Source of the DNA: Acidobacteriota bacterium
GTDB taxonomy: Bacteria > Acidobacteriota > Blastocatellia > Pyrinomonadales > Pyrinomonadaceae
Reading direction: 5' to 3'
DNA: 64,000 nt
NCBI GenBank assembly: GCA_003223025.1
Contig: QHXR01000016.1
Coordinates: 127,365-191,364, forward strand
Position numbers and translations under genes: made by a program. A model generated the notes under the pieces. It was given only the letters and a program-made list of their open reading frames with translations. It did no database searches and was not told where the DNA came from. Of this stretch, positions 1 to 10,251 are shown one piece after another (position 1 is the first letter of the stretch; each line of letters starts with the position of its first letter).

Positions 1-2
1 AA

Positions 3-3000
3 CTTCTGACCGGTCACAAGCCATACGATTTCGCCGGACATGCATTGCATGAAGTCTCGCGTGTGATCTGCGAAGTGATGCCCGAAGTCCCGAGTCAGAC
101 GTTGTCTACAACTCGGACTCTGCTTCCGCAATACGGTGCGGCAACCGGACGGTATCTCGCCGTGCGAGGCACGACCGAAAAGCAACTTGTATCGGATCTG
201 ACAAGTGGACTCGACAACATCGTCATGAAGGCGATGGCGAAAGATCCGCATGATCGATACGAGTCAGCGGCGGAGATGTCGCGAGACATTACTCGATTCC
301 TGACGGGGGCCCGAGTCGAAGCGCCGAACGCATCGAAGTCATCGCGTTCGGGTCCCGATTCGTTTCTTCGCGTTCCGCAAAACAGTAAAGCTCTTGCGGT
401 TCTGCCATTCAAATTCCTAAATCTCGGCCCGGCGAGCGCGGATGATACGGACGACAGATTTCTCGGCGTCGGCCTCGCCGATGCGCTGATCACGCGTCTC
501 AGCAAAGTTCGAAGATTCGTCGTCCGGCCGACAAGCTCGATCCTTTCGTTTGAAGAGAATGTCATCGACCCGATCCGCGCCGGCCGCGACTTGAATGTCG
601 ATTACATTCTCGACGGCAGTATCAAAAAAGCCGGCGACAGATTGCGTGTCACGATCCAGCTTCTCAGCGTCAACGACAACGCGGCAGTTTGGGCGACGTC
701 GATCGACGAAACTTTATCGGATGTTCTGACGCTCGAAGATACACTCTCGAATAAAGTGATCGAAGTTCTTCTGCCGCAACTCACCGGCGGTGAGCTGCAG
801 GAATTCGCAAAACGTGGAACCGATGTTCCCGAGGCGTTCGAACAGTATCTTCGCGGACGATATCACTTCAACACTTTCACTGAAGAAGGATTCGCAAAAG
901 CGTTTGTCAGTTTTCACAGCGCGATCGCCGCGGATCCCGAGTACGCGCTTGCTTACACAGGGCTCGCGGATTATTACAACTGGCTCGGGATCCTCGGTGT
1001 GCTTCCGCCACAGGAGTGTTTTCAGCCGGCGATCGAAGCCGCGTCGAAAGCGATCGAGATCGACGACGATCTTTCGGAAGGACACGCGAGTCTCGGATTC
1101 GGACTCCACGCCGGCAACTACGAATGGTCGAAAGCTGAACATCATCTGCGTCGTGCGATGGAGCTCAATCCGAGCAACGCGAACGCATTCGTCTGGTATT
1201 CGATCGTCCTTTTCACCGAAGGCCGTTTTGATGAAGGCATGGATTTCGCAAAACGTGGCGTCGAGATCGATCCGTTGACGCCGTTCAATCACCACAACGT
1301 CGGATGGGGACTTTACTACGCGCGGCGTCTCGACGAAGCCGCCGAGCAATATCGACGCGTCGTGAGCGAGTTCCCGACCTATCCTTTCGGCTACTACGGG
1401 CTGAGTAAAATTCATCGCCTCAACGGCGAAACGAAACTTGCGCTCGCCGAGAGCGATCGAACAAAAGAACTGATGGGCGGAAGCGTTTTCTCTCTGCTGG
1501 CCGAAGCCGAGTGTTATGGAGCGGATGGTCAGAGAGATGTCGCGAAACTGAAGATCATCGAGCTCGAAGCGATGTCCGCCGATCGATTTGTTTCGCCGTA
1601 TCAACTCGCTCTGGCGTATGTCTATCTGGGTGATCACGAAGCTGCACTCGATGCTCTGGAGCGGGGACTCGAAAACAAAGAAGCATGGCTCAACTGGATG
1701 GGCGTCGAGCCGGCATTCGATCCGATCCGCGGCGAGGAGCGTTTCGATCAGGTCCTCGAACACACCGGCTACCGGATGTTCTTTAAGAACTTTTCGAAGA
1801 GCGGTGTAAATCTTGACATGAGCGGTTTCCCGGTTGAGGCAAAGCCATCGCCGGTTCACGATCTTACGACGCTCGTCATCGACGAGTCGGACAAAACCGA
1901 CGACGGCACAAGCTCGCAACCACTGTCACGAAATCGCACTCAACTTTATGCAGCGATCGCAGCAGCGATCTTATTGTTCGCTTCCCTCGGCGGATATTAT
2001 CTCTACTCTCGTCAGCGAGCTCCGATCGTTATCATGTCGGCGACCGGATTTCAGAATCCGTCGATCGTCGTCGTCCCGTTCGAGTCGGAAGATCCTGCAC
2101 TTGGCGTCGGTCTCGCCGACGCACTCACGCAAAAGTTGGGAAGCATAAAAGCTCTGAAAGTTTTGTCCGCAAGTACCGGGCGTAGCATCGATGTGAGTTT
2201 CCCGAAAGAAGTCGCACAAAATCTCGGGGTCGCATTTATTCTAAAAGGCCGTCTGATCCAAGGAACCGACTCTATATCCCTATCCGCCGAACTCATCAAT
2301 ACGGGTGCTGAGAACACGATGTGGAGCGAGACATTTGTCGCGGACAACGGCGATCTTGCGAAACTGCAGATCAAGGTTGCGGAAAAGCTCTGGACGTCGC
2401 TGCACATCGATCCGTTGCCGCTCGAGCGTCAACAAGTTCAGAAAACATTTACCCGAGATCCGGGTGCATACCAAAGTTATCTTGTCGGACGTTCCCTGAT
2501 GACGAATCGGTCGGTCGAAAATATAAACAAGGCGATTGACGCGTTTTCGGAATCGGTAAAGAAGGATCCGGAGTTCGCACTCGCGTATATCGGTCTCGCA
2601 GATGCGTATGCACTCTTGAACATCTACGATTTCGATCCGCCGCCTGACGCATACGAGAAAGCCAAAGACTATGTGCAGCGGGCACTTCTTATCGACGACA
2701 GTTTGGCCGATGCTCATGCAACGCTCGCTTATGTCAAATTTTATGGCGAGCGAAATCGCGATACCGCTGAGCTGGAATTCCGTCGTGCGATCCAACTCAA
2801 TCCGTCGTTTGCGCAAGCTCATCACTGGTTCGCGATCGTTCTTTCGGCGATGAACGATCGAATCGAAGCGATTAGTGAAGCACAGGTTGCCGAACAACTC
2901 GATCCGATGTCACCGGCCGTGAAAGCCGCGAAGGCGATGACATATTCCTTTAACGGTCAGTACGCCGAGGCGATCGCGGAGTGCGATGCCGCCCTCGAGA

Positions 3001-3431
3001 TCGACCCGCGATTCATGCCGGCGATCCGCGTAAAACGTTGGACGCTTGCGGCGATGGGGGATTTCGCCGCGGCGAAGGCGACGTTTGCGATAGAGTTGGA
3101 AGTCGGAGGCGGATCGATCGATCAGCCCGGCTGGAAAATCATCGAAACGCAGCTCACTGGGCCAAATGAAGACCGCCGGGCGAAGCTCGAACTGCTCGAC
3201 AAGGCCGCCGCCTCAGATCTCGTCCAACGTAACCCAAAAGGATTCGCATTCGAGGCGGGCCTCGCCTACAACGCGCTTGGCGAAACATCTAAAGCGCTCG
3301 ACTGGATCGAAAAGTCCGAAGCAGCGCACGCCCATAGTTTTAATTTCTTGGAAGTCGATCCGCGAATACAGAATTTGAAGAACGATCCGCGATTTAGAAA
3401 ATTGTTGGAGAAGTTAGAGACGCCGCGGTAG
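3..3431 (+). CDS. Ser/Thr kinase C-terminal part with two TolB-like/TPR modules (5' end outside window)
   Basis: The frame is open from the first base and begins inside a kinase C-lobe: LLTGHKPY matches LLTGHRPY in the next gene, so the N-terminal kinase domain lies upstream of the window. After the kinase tail comes a TolB-like domain of the COG5616 type (starts ALAVLPFKFLN, about bases 388-790; signatures GVGLADALITRL, VRPTSS, YILDGSI), then TPR repeats to about base 1800. A single hydrophobic segment follows (bases 1945-2013, YAAIAAAILLFASLGGYYLY), then a second TolB-like domain (from about 2056) and more TPRs. The inferred role is a transmembrane signalling kinase whose repeats bind partners. 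The TM segment would put the second module outside the cytoplasm. Paralogue of the gene at 3831. The family assignment is strong; ligand and targets are unknown. Confidence 0.85.
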   Translation, partial: LLTGHKPYDFAGHALHEVSRVICEVMPEVPSQTLSTTRTLLPQYGAATGRYLAVRGTTEKQLVSDLTSGLDNIVMKAMAKDPHDRYESAAEMSRDITRFLTGARVEAPNASKSSRSGPDSFLRVPQNSKALAVLPFKFLNLGPASADDTDDRFLGVGLADALITRLSKVRRFVVRPTSSILSFEENVIDPIRAGRDLNVDYILDGSIKKAGDRLRVTIQLLSVNDNAAVWATSIDETLSDVLTLEDTLSNKVIEVLLPQLTGGELQEFAKRGTDVPEAFEQYLRGRYHFNTFTEEGFAKAFVSFHSAIAADPEYALAYTGLADYYNWLGILGVLPPQECFQPAIEAASKAIEIDDDLSEGHASLGFGLHAGNYEWSKAEHHLRRAMELNPSNANAFVWYSIVLFTEGRFDEGMDFAKRGVEIDPLTPFNHHNVGWGLYYARRLDEAAEQYRRVVSEFPTYPFGYYGLSKIHRLNGETKLALAESDRTKELMGGSVFSLLAEAECYGADGQRDVAKLKIIELEAMSADRFVSPYQLALAYVYLGDHEAALDALERGLENKEAWLNWMGVEPAFDPIRGEERFDQVLEHTGYRMFFKNFSKSGVNLDMSGFPVEAKPSPVHDLTTLVIDESDKTDDGTSSQPLSRNRTQLYAAIAAAILLFASLGGYYLYSRQRAPIVIMSATGFQNPSIVVVPFESEDPALGVGLADALTQKLGSIKALKVLSASTGRSIDVSFPKEVAQNLGVAFILKGRLIQGTDSISLSAELINTGAENTMWSETFVADNGDLAKLQIKVAEKLWTSLHIDPLPLERQQVQKTFTRDPGAYQSYLVGRSLMTNRSVENINKAIDAFSESVKKDPEFALAYIGLADAYALLNIYDFDPPPDAYEKAKDYVQRALLIDDSLADAHATLAYVKFYGERNRDTAELEFRRAIQLNPSFAQAHHWFAIVLSAMNDRIEAISEAQVAEQLDPMSPAVKAAKAMTYSFNGQYAEAIAECDAALEIDPRFMPAIRVKRWTLAAMGDFAAAKATFAIELEVGGGSIDQPGWKIIETQLTGPNEDRRAKLELLDKAAASDLVQRNPKGFAFEAGLAYNALGETSKALDWIEKSEAAHAHSFNFLEVDPRIQNLKNDPRFRKLLEKLETPR

Positions 3432-3467
3432 AAGAATGTTCATGTCACCGACAGCGATGCACCTTCC

Positions 3468-3695
3468 GGTCGCCGAAGGCGACGCACATTAAAGCCTAGG
3501 GTTGAGGAGCAAGGCGACGAAACCCTAGGTTGAGTCGCGAACAGATCCGTCGCTGAAAGCGACGTACAATTCCTCGCGATTATCGTTTGTCGCTCCCCTT
3601 CAGGGAGCGCCGGGCTTGTCTGGTTCTACCTAGGGTTTCGTTCGCTTCGCTCCTCAACCCCAGGCTTCGATGTGTCTCGCCTTCGGCAACGATGA
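3468..3695. repeat. Intergenic palindromic element with CCTAGGGTT arms (copy A)
   Basis: The 399-bp gap between the two kinase genes holds no credible gene. It contains an imperfect palindrome. The left part has a GTCGCCGAAGGCGAC hairpin, then AAAGCCTAGGGTTGAG and AAACCCTAGG. The right part has CCTAGGGTTTCG, then CTCAACCCCAGGCTT and a CTCGCCTTCGGC hairpin. The middle carries the smaller hairpins CGTCGCTGAAAGCGACG and GCTCCCCTTCAGGGAGC. The same order of blocks recurs at 31283-31475, so this is a dispersed family. It could be transcribed as a long hairpin; its function is unknown. Confidence 0.8.
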
Positions 3696-3830
3696 GATAT
3701 TGGCTTCATCGCTTCGGTTGCTTCTCAACCCACATACAAAAACTGATACCGACTGTCCATTGCCAATCGTTTGACCCTTCTTCATCGCGGGTGGCAAAAT
3801 ACTCCCGACAACGTTTACCCGACTTTCTTA

Positions 3831-6800
3831 ATGACCCAGTTCGAGGACATCCCAGCCAATTCCATGATCGGCCGCCGCGTCGGTGTGTATCGACTTGACG
3901 AAGAAGTCGGACGCGGAGGCATGGGTGTTGTCTATCGCGCGTCGCGTGCCGATGGCGAGTTCGACCAAACGGTCGCGATCAAACTCATCAAACGCGGGAT
4001 GGATACGGACCTGATCCTCAAACGCTTTCGACGCGAACGTCAGATCACGGCGGCGCTGAACCACCCGAACATCGCATACTTTTTTGGCGGCGGATCGACC
4101 GAGGACGGGCTTCCGTACTTTGTGATGGAGTTTATAGTCGGACTTCCGCTTTATAAATATTGCGACGAGAATCGTCTCAATCTAAAAGAGCGTCTCGCGA
4201 TATTTCGACAGATCTGCTGGGCGGTCCAGGCGGCACATGACATACAAGTTATTCATCGCGATCTGAAGCCATCGAACATCATGGTAATGTCCGGTGGAAA
4301 GCCGAAGCTTCTCGACTTTGGAATCGCGAAAGCGCTTGATCCGGAATTAATGTCGACCGACGATGTTCCGACTGCGACGCAGCTTCGCGCGATGACTCCG
4401 GAATACGCGTCGCCTGAGCAGATCAACGGCGAACCGGTCGGGACGGTTTCGGATATCTACTCGCTCGGCGTGATCCTGTATGAACTGCTGACCGGTCATC
4501 GCCCGTATCGCCTTCGACGAAAAATAAAAGACGAGATCGCTCGCGTCATTCGAGAAGAAGAACCGACGAACCCGAGCGGCAGTTTAACGCGCGACGATGT
4601 GCTGCTTCCGCAGAACGGAAAGGAACCGACCCTTGAGCGAGTGCTGCTGGCCCGCAATTCATCGCTTGAAACTTTGAAGCGCGAGCTGGCGGGAGATCTC
4701 GATCGAATCGTATTGAAAGCGCTTCGAAAGCGTCCGGCCGATCGTTACGAAACTGCGTCCGAGCTCGCGGACGATATCACGAACTTTCTGGAAGGTCGGC
4801 CGGTCAATGCGGAGTTCTATGTCTCGATGGCGAACATTCCGCGTCCGCGAACGATCGACAAACTCTCGGTCGCGATCCTTCCATTTAAAACGATCGGCCC
4901 ATCGGCAGGGGACACGAGCGACGAGTTTATGGGGATCGGTCTCGCCGATGCGCTGATCTCGCGTTTGAGCGGAGTGCAGCGTCTGGTCGTGCGTCCTACC
5001 AGCTCGGTGCTTCCTTTTGTAAATTCCGATCCGTTCGAAGCCGGTCGTCGGCTCGGCGTAGATTTTATTCTCGATGGAAATGTTCGAGTTTCCGGTTCCA
5101 GGATCCGGATCTCGGTCCAACTTTTGAGCGCCGGCGAGAATGCGACTCGATGGGCAAAAACTTTCGACAGCAATCTGATCGATGTTCTGGATCTCGAAGA
5201 TACGATCTCCGAACAGGTGGCCAGCTCGCTCATTCCGCAACTGACGACCGAAGAGCGAGCACGCGTCGAGAAGCGAGGGACAAACAAGCGCGCCGCTTAC
5301 GAAGCTTACATGCGCGGTCGGTATTTTTGGAGTAAGTTTACCGACGTCGGGCTTCGACAAATGGTCGAAGCGTTTAACGAAGCGATCGAGATCGATCCCG
5401 AGTACGCACTTCCCTACATCGGCCTGGCGGATTTCTATACCTGGTCGGCCGTGTTCGGCGAGATCGCATCGCGCGAAGCTTTTCCAAAAGCGCTCGCGGC
5501 GGCGAGACGTGCGCTGGAGATCGACGACTCGCTCGGCGAAGCTTACGCCGCTCTCGCGTTCGGCGTATTTCTCGGAGACTGGAACTGGAGCGACGCCGAA
5601 TATCTTTCGAAGCGTGCGATCGAGCTCAGTCCGAACTACGCGTTTGCACACGAGGCGTATTCAAACTTCCTCGTCGCTCAAGGAAGATTCGACGAAGGTA
5701 TCGCAGAAATAAAACTCGCACAGGAGCTGGATCCAGTTTCGCCCCGGGCGATCCTGATGACGAGTTGGAGTCTTTATCAGTCACGCCGATTTGAAGAGGC
5801 AGTCGCGGCGGCATGGAAAGCGAATGAAATGCAGCCCGATTTTCCGCAGGGTCTGCTCCATCTGGGTAACGGGCTTACGGGCTTGGGTAAATATGAGGAG
5901 GCGATCGCAGCGTTGCGGAGCAGCTCCGAATTGTGGGGCGAAGCCGGAATGCCGCGCTACATGCTCGCACACGCACGGGCGGCGTCGGGCGATATCGAAT
6001 CGGCACAAAAGATACTCGACAAGATCCTGATCACGAAAGATCAGCGACACGTCAAACCGTACTTCATCGCGATGTGTTATCTCGCCGTCGGAGATCACGA
6101 AAAAGCGTTCGAGTGGTTCGACACCGCCGTCGAAGAAAAGAACGAATGGATGATCTGGTTCGGTACTGAACCGAAGCTTGATCCGATCCGAAAAGACCCG
6201 CGTTACAAAAAGCTTCTCGCCGCGACAAACAATCCACTTGCCGCGGATGAGTGTGCGGAACCGACGACCGGGAATACCGCGGAGCGAGAACGGTCGATCG
6301 CGGTGCTGCCGTTCAAGTATGTCGGCGGTCATGATACGGGATCGACCGAGGACGAATATTTGAGTCTCGGCCTCGCCGATTCCGTCACGATGCGGCTCTC
6401 GAACGTTCGACGTTTTCTTGTCCGGCCGACAAGCTCTGTTCTTCCGTTCTCGGGGCGCGATGTCGATCCGTTCGAAGCCGGACGCGAGCTCGGAGTCGAG
6501 TACGTCATCGACGGAATCATTCGAAATGTCGGCGGAAGAATTCGCGTCACCGCGCAGCTCCTCAACGTCGGTGAAGGTGCAACGAAATGGTCGGCGAGTT
6601 TTTCTGAGAATTCGACGGATGTTCTCGAGCTTGAAGATTCGATCTCGCAGCAAGTGACTGCACAGTTGGTTCCGCATCTGACCGGTGAGGAAAAGCAAAA
6701 ACTTTCGAAGCGCGGCACGAACAATCCCGAAGCTCACGATGCGTATCTGCAGGGCCGGTACTTCTGGAATCAATTCGCACCCGACGCGTTTCCAAAAGCG

Positions 6801-7676
6801 ATCGGCGCTTTTCGACGTGCTGTCGAGCTCGATCCAAACTATGCGCTGGCTCACGTCGGGATGGCGGATTACTGGACGTGGGCATGCATCTACGGGATCG
6901 AGAAACCCGATGAAGGTTTTCCGAAAGTTTTCGAGTACGCATCGCGCGCCCTCGAGATCGATCCGACGCTCGCCGAAGCACTCGCCGCTCTCGGGCTCTA
7001 TTATTCGAACATGCGCGATTGGAAGCTATCGGAAGAATATTATCGGCGCAGTATCGAAGCTAATCCGAACTATCCGTTAGCTCACGAATGGATCGCGGCT
7101 GTGCTTGTCGGAACTTTACGATTCGAAGAAGGAACAGCGGAAGTCCTGATGGCGGAGCGACTCGATCCGCTCGCGATCCGGCCGAAGGTACTTTCCGCAT
7201 GGACGCTCTACCAGGCGAGGTACTGGGATCGCGCCGTTACAAAAGCGCGAGAGATCTTACATCTGGGTCCCGACTTCATGCAGGCGCATTTACAGCTCGC
7301 GAATATTTTGACCGAGCTCGACGATCCGGCCGAGGCTTTGAGTCACGCCCGGCGTGCGGTCGAGATCGAACCCCAATCTCCGCTGCCGGTTTACGTCCTG
7401 TGTTTTGCTCTGGTGAAAGCAGGACTGTCGGATGAGGCGGAAGCTCTGACGGAAAAGTGGCGCAGGATCGCGCGCGAAACTTATGTCGGCCCGTTCTTTA
7501 TCGCGATGTGTGAAGTCGCGATCGGAAATAAAGAGCGTGCGATCGAATTATTAAAAGAAGCGTGCGAAGAAAATAGTGCCTGGATCCTTTGGCTCGCGAG
7601 TGAGCCGAAATTAGATCCGATGCGCGACTTCGAGCCATTTACTGAATTAGTTAGAAACGTTGGACTGCCTGTTTAG
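3831..7676 (+). CDS. Ser/Thr protein kinase with duplicated TolB-like and TPR modules
   Basis: The ATG at 3831 is preferred over the in-frame upstream codon at 3771 because the kinase domain follows closely and the extra 20 residues are not kinase-like. Domains of the 1281-residue product: Hanks-type kinase about 17-325 (GRGGMGVV loop at 27-34, VAIKLIKRG lysine, HRDLKPSNIM near 142, DFG at 162, TPEYASPEQ activation segment). Then a TolB-like (COG5616-type) domain about 343-480, TPRs about 500-800, a second TolB-like domain about 819-960, and TPRs to the end. All kinase catalytic motifs are intact. No transmembrane segment is seen, unlike the upstream paralogue, so it is probably cytoplasmic. 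The two TolB-TPR halves are clearly homologous, implying an internal duplication. Substrates unknown. Confidence 0.93.
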   Translation: MTQFEDIPANSMIGRRVGVYRLDEEVGRGGMGVVYRASRADGEFDQTVAIKLIKRGMDTDLILKRFRRERQITAALNHPNIAYFFGGGSTEDGLPYFVMEFIVGLPLYKYCDENRLNLKERLAIFRQICWAVQAAHDIQVIHRDLKPSNIMVMSGGKPKLLDFGIAKALDPELMSTDDVPTATQLRAMTPEYASPEQINGEPVGTVSDIYSLGVILYELLTGHRPYRLRRKIKDEIARVIREEEPTNPSGSLTRDDVLLPQNGKEPTLERVLLARNSSLETLKRELAGDLDRIVLKALRKRPADRYETASELADDITNFLEGRPVNAEFYVSMANIPRPRTIDKLSVAILPFKTIGPSAGDTSDEFMGIGLADALISRLSGVQRLVVRPTSSVLPFVNSDPFEAGRRLGVDFILDGNVRVSGSRIRISVQLLSAGENATRWAKTFDSNLIDVLDLEDTISEQVASSLIPQLTTEERARVEKRGTNKRAAYEAYMRGRYFWSKFTDVGLRQMVEAFNEAIEIDPEYALPYIGLADFYTWSAVFGEIASREAFPKALAAARRALEIDDSLGEAYAALAFGVFLGDWNWSDAEYLSKRAIELSPNYAFAHEAYSNFLVAQGRFDEGIAEIKLAQELDPVSPRAILMTSWSLYQSRRFEEAVAAAWKANEMQPDFPQGLLHLGNGLTGLGKYEEAIAALRSSSELWGEAGMPRYMLAHARAASGDIESAQKILDKILITKDQRHVKPYFIAMCYLAVGDHEKAFEWFDTAVEEKNEWMIWFGTEPKLDPIRKDPRYKKLLAATNNPLAADECAEPTTGNTAERERSIAVLPFKYVGGHDTGSTEDEYLSLGLADSVTMRLSNVRRFLVRPTSSVLPFSGRDVDPFEAGRELGVEYVIDGIIRNVGGRIRVTAQLLNVGEGATKWSASFSENSTDVLELEDSISQQVTAQLVPHLTGEEKQKLSKRGTNNPEAHDAYLQGRYFWNQFAPDAFPKAIGAFRRAVELDPNYALAHVGMADYWTWACIYGIEKPDEGFPKVFEYASRALEIDPTLAEALAALGLYYSNMRDWKLSEEYYRRSIEANPNYPLAHEWIAAVLVGTLRFEEGTAEVLMAERLDPLAIRPKVLSAWTLYQARYWDRAVTKAREILHLGPDFMQAHLQLANILTELDDPAEALSHARRAVEIEPQSPLPVYVLCFALVKAGLSDEAEALTEKWRRIARETYVGPFFIAMCEVAIGNKERAIELLKEACEENSAWILWLASEPKLDPMRDFEPFTELVRNVGLPV

Positions 7677-7716
7677 CTGCCAGCCTTCGTGATTCATTTC
7701 TGTGATTTATGAATTG

Positions 7717-7739
7717 CCTCCGCCATTTAGGCGGAGGTC
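7717..7739. repeat. Small GC-rich hairpin between convergent genes
   Basis: CCTCCGCC, then a short loop, then GGCGGAGG forms an 8-bp stem in the 154-bp gap between the kinase gene (+) and the esterase gene (-). It has no clear T-run, so termination is uncertain. A loose direct repeat (CCTGGCTTTAGCC / CCAGGCTTCAGCC) follows at about 7757-7800. Confidence 0.4.
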
Positions 7740-7830
7740 CCGATCAAGACAATCCTGGCTTTAGCCGAACCTTTACAAAAAATCATTCCAGGCTTCAGCC
7801 AAACTTTAAGCAAAGGCATACAAATTAAAA

Positions 7831-10119
7831 CTAATGTAGTGTCGTCGCCCACGTCGTCAACACGACGGTGGCTTCCCGCTCCGACGTATTTTCAACCCGC
7901 AGCTTCCATGTCGACGCCGTTGTCGGCTTGTCGACGAAGATCGAGCGGAACCATTGTGTCGATTCCGGACTACCCGACAGATTCTTTCCGATGATCGCTC
8001 CGGCCTGATCAAACAACGATGCAGAAACCGTATTCGACGCCATGAAAGTGATCCCGAAATTCGACGCAGCCTCAACCGGTATCGCGATCTCAACGGTTTG
8101 TTTTGGTTGGAGCTTTACCTCTTTAGCAAATATTTGCGGCAACGCTCCCGGTTCAAAAGTTACTTCACGAGCTCCATAGATTCTCGGTGCAATATCGGAC
8201 GCGAAATGTCGTTTAACCGCCGTTCCATATTGCGAACTATCGGGTGCTTCCGGATTATGATTTCCTTTCGGGCCGATCGCGAGCCGCGGTTTTACGAATG
8301 ACGAGAACGATTCCGTGTCGGTCAGATCCGTGTGGAGCTTTTTCGCCTTCGCGTTATCTTTGATCTTCCAGATCGCCGAAGGCAACGGGACGACGCCGTC
8401 ATTCCATACAACAGACTTGCACATCGTGGGGATCGGGTCGCCCGCGAGTACCGAGAACTTCACGCCTTTCCGATTCACATTCACGCGATTAAATTCTTCC
8501 GCGACATCCTGACGCAACTGCCGGACTGCTTCGACGTTCTTGCCGAGCGCATCGAACGCGGTGTTCATGACATCGGCACACGGACTTCCCATGTTCGGAG
8601 TTCCGAGCATCACGAGGTGAGCGATCTGCGGCCGCCCGTCCTGCGAGTTTGGCGGCATGAATTGATGTATGTAGTGACGCGTGATCAGTCCGCCCATCGA
8701 GTGTGAGACTACGTCGACATGCCACGCGTTGCGATCCTCCTGAGCGTACCGAATATATTTTCCGACCTGCTGCGAGTTCTCGAATATCGAGTTCGTCGGA
8801 TCCGTGGAAAGGAAAGAACCGCCGGTGTTCATGATTCCCTTCTCGGCTTTCTCGCCGACTGCGAATGCTTTCCAGTCGTACGAATGCGATGTCGTTAGAA
8901 TGTTTTGCCACGACGACCACGCCGCCGCGTTACTCCAGAGACCATGCACTAGGATCAACGGTTTCGGCGCAACCTTAAGATTCTTTGTCATCTCGTCGAT
9001 CTTTTTCGAATTCTCTTCGAGCTCCGCTTTGATTCGTTGAACGAGTCGGGGACGTCCGTCGTCGAACCACGCGTAGCCGGAAGAATCCCAGATCATCTCG
9101 ACTTCTTTTTCTTCACCCGGTTCCACCCGAACTGAAACGACGTTGTCGTTCAACGGAGCGTCGGGCTTCGCACCATCCCACTTGTCGCCTTTGTACGTTT
9201 CTTTGAATCTCACGTCGGCATACTTTGTTTCTCCCGATGCGTTGAGAACCTTCGCCTTCACCTTAACCAGATTGCCGTCGACCGTTCCGACCTGTTCGGT
9301 TATTTCTCTCCACGCGTTCCAATCCGGAAACTTCATGTCCTCGAATTTCAGATCCGTGATACGAAGCGGTGCGCCGCATTTCTGCAGACTCCACTGAATC
9401 GTTTCCGTCACACCCTGCCAGTTGTTTACGAACGATCCCGAGATTCGATTCGGATCTGACGGATCGATACGATGCTCGCCCGAGCTCGTAAGCGAATTCC
9501 CGTCGATCGTCGTTTGTGTCGCCGGCATCGAGAAGGACTTGCCTTCCTTCGGCGTGCACTGCCCGCTGAATGTCGAGCTCTGCTTGCCTGTCGTTTCGCC
9601 TTTGATCTGCGGCAACCCGACGCTCACCGTGTACGTGCCATCTGTGTTGACGCCGACGTTGACGTTTGCATCAGCCTGCTCGGATCCGCTGACTTTCGAC
9701 TCCGACTTTGAAGTGCCCCGCATTTCCTTGAAAGTCTTTCCACGATCGCACGAGTTTGACTCGACCGCGTCGACGGTCTCGTCTGAGGACAACTTACTCG
9801 TAATCGTCGCAATGCCCCGGCTGGTACCGTTTCGCTCCGGTGATTCGACGACCGCGACACGTGCATTGTATTCGTACTTCATCTCCCAATTACGAGTGTC
9901 GTAGCCTCGACCTGAAACTCGATCGATCTTCTTGTTGTCGGTTTGCGACTGGCTTCGCGTGTAAGTGACCGTGCCGGTCCACGCACCGGAGCACTTTGGC
10001 GCAGCTGCAGTCTTATTTGCTGCGACGCGTTGCCCGATAACGGCAAGCTCGGGAGCGACGAGGCTGACGAGAAATAGAATTGTTAGGAGCCCTGTGAGTT
10101 TCGAACGACGTAAACGCAT
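7831..10119 (-). CDS. Secreted alpha/beta-hydrolase (lipase-like esterase)
   Basis: 762 residues with an N-terminal hydrophobic signal segment (LTGLLTILFLVSLVAPELAV). The N-terminal half (about 40-330) is a Ser/Thr-rich beta-type region that I do not recognise. The hydrolase core starts near 390 with PLILVHGLWSN, typical of lipases/PGAP1-like esterases (HG oxyanion loop). The nucleophile elbow is VSHSMGGL. The later WNDGVVP and KLHTDL motifs are good candidates for the acid and histidine of the triad. A C-terminal beta domain of about 130 residues follows (possibly PPC-like). It probably hydrolyses an ester or lipid outside the cytoplasm. It is a single leftward gene, convergent with the kinase gene; substrate unknown. 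Confidence 0.8.
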   Translation of the reverse strand: MRLRRSKLTGLLTILFLVSLVAPELAVIGQRVAANKTAAAPKCSGAWTGTVTYTRSQSQTDNKKIDRVSGRGYDTRNWEMKYEYNARVAVVESPERNGTSRGIATITSKLSSDETVDAVESNSCDRGKTFKEMRGTSKSESKVSGSEQADANVNVGVNTDGTYTVSVGLPQIKGETTGKQSSTFSGQCTPKEGKSFSMPATQTTIDGNSLTSSGEHRIDPSDPNRISGSFVNNWQGVTETIQWSLQKCGAPLRITDLKFEDMKFPDWNAWREITEQVGTVDGNLVKVKAKVLNASGETKYADVRFKETYKGDKWDGAKPDAPLNDNVVSVRVEPGEEKEVEMIWDSSGYAWFDDGRPRLVQRIKAELEENSKKIDEMTKNLKVAPKPLILVHGLWSNAAAWSSWQNILTTSHSYDWKAFAVGEKAEKGIMNTGGSFLSTDPTNSIFENSQQVGKYIRYAQEDRNAWHVDVVSHSMGGLITRHYIHQFMPPNSQDGRPQIAHLVMLGTPNMGSPCADVMNTAFDALGKNVEAVRQLRQDVAEEFNRVNVNRKGVKFSVLAGDPIPTMCKSVVWNDGVVPLPSAIWKIKDNAKAKKLHTDLTDTESFSSFVKPRLAIGPKGNHNPEAPDSSQYGTAVKRHFASDIAPRIYGAREVTFEPGALPQIFAKEVKLQPKQTVEIAIPVEAASNFGITFMASNTVSASLFDQAGAIIGKNLSGSPESTQWFRSIFVDKPTTASTWKLRVENTSEREATVVLTTWATTLH

Positions 10120-10251
10120 TGTAAATTACACTCCGGTGAAGAAAGATCTGTCTCGATCTTTAACGCGAAGCTCGAGTCGGAAACATATCAATAAAAATGC
10201 GACGCCGGATAAACGGCGCCGCACGAAATTCGGGTCGATCTGGAATTGCAG

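Noticed and set aside
714-1919. A 401-residue open frame antisense to the first kinase gene (similar long antisense frames at 5781-6854 and 31828-33120)
   Set aside because: Codon bias of the sense gene leaves the opposite strand open; the products show no domain, and the sense genes have clear motifs.
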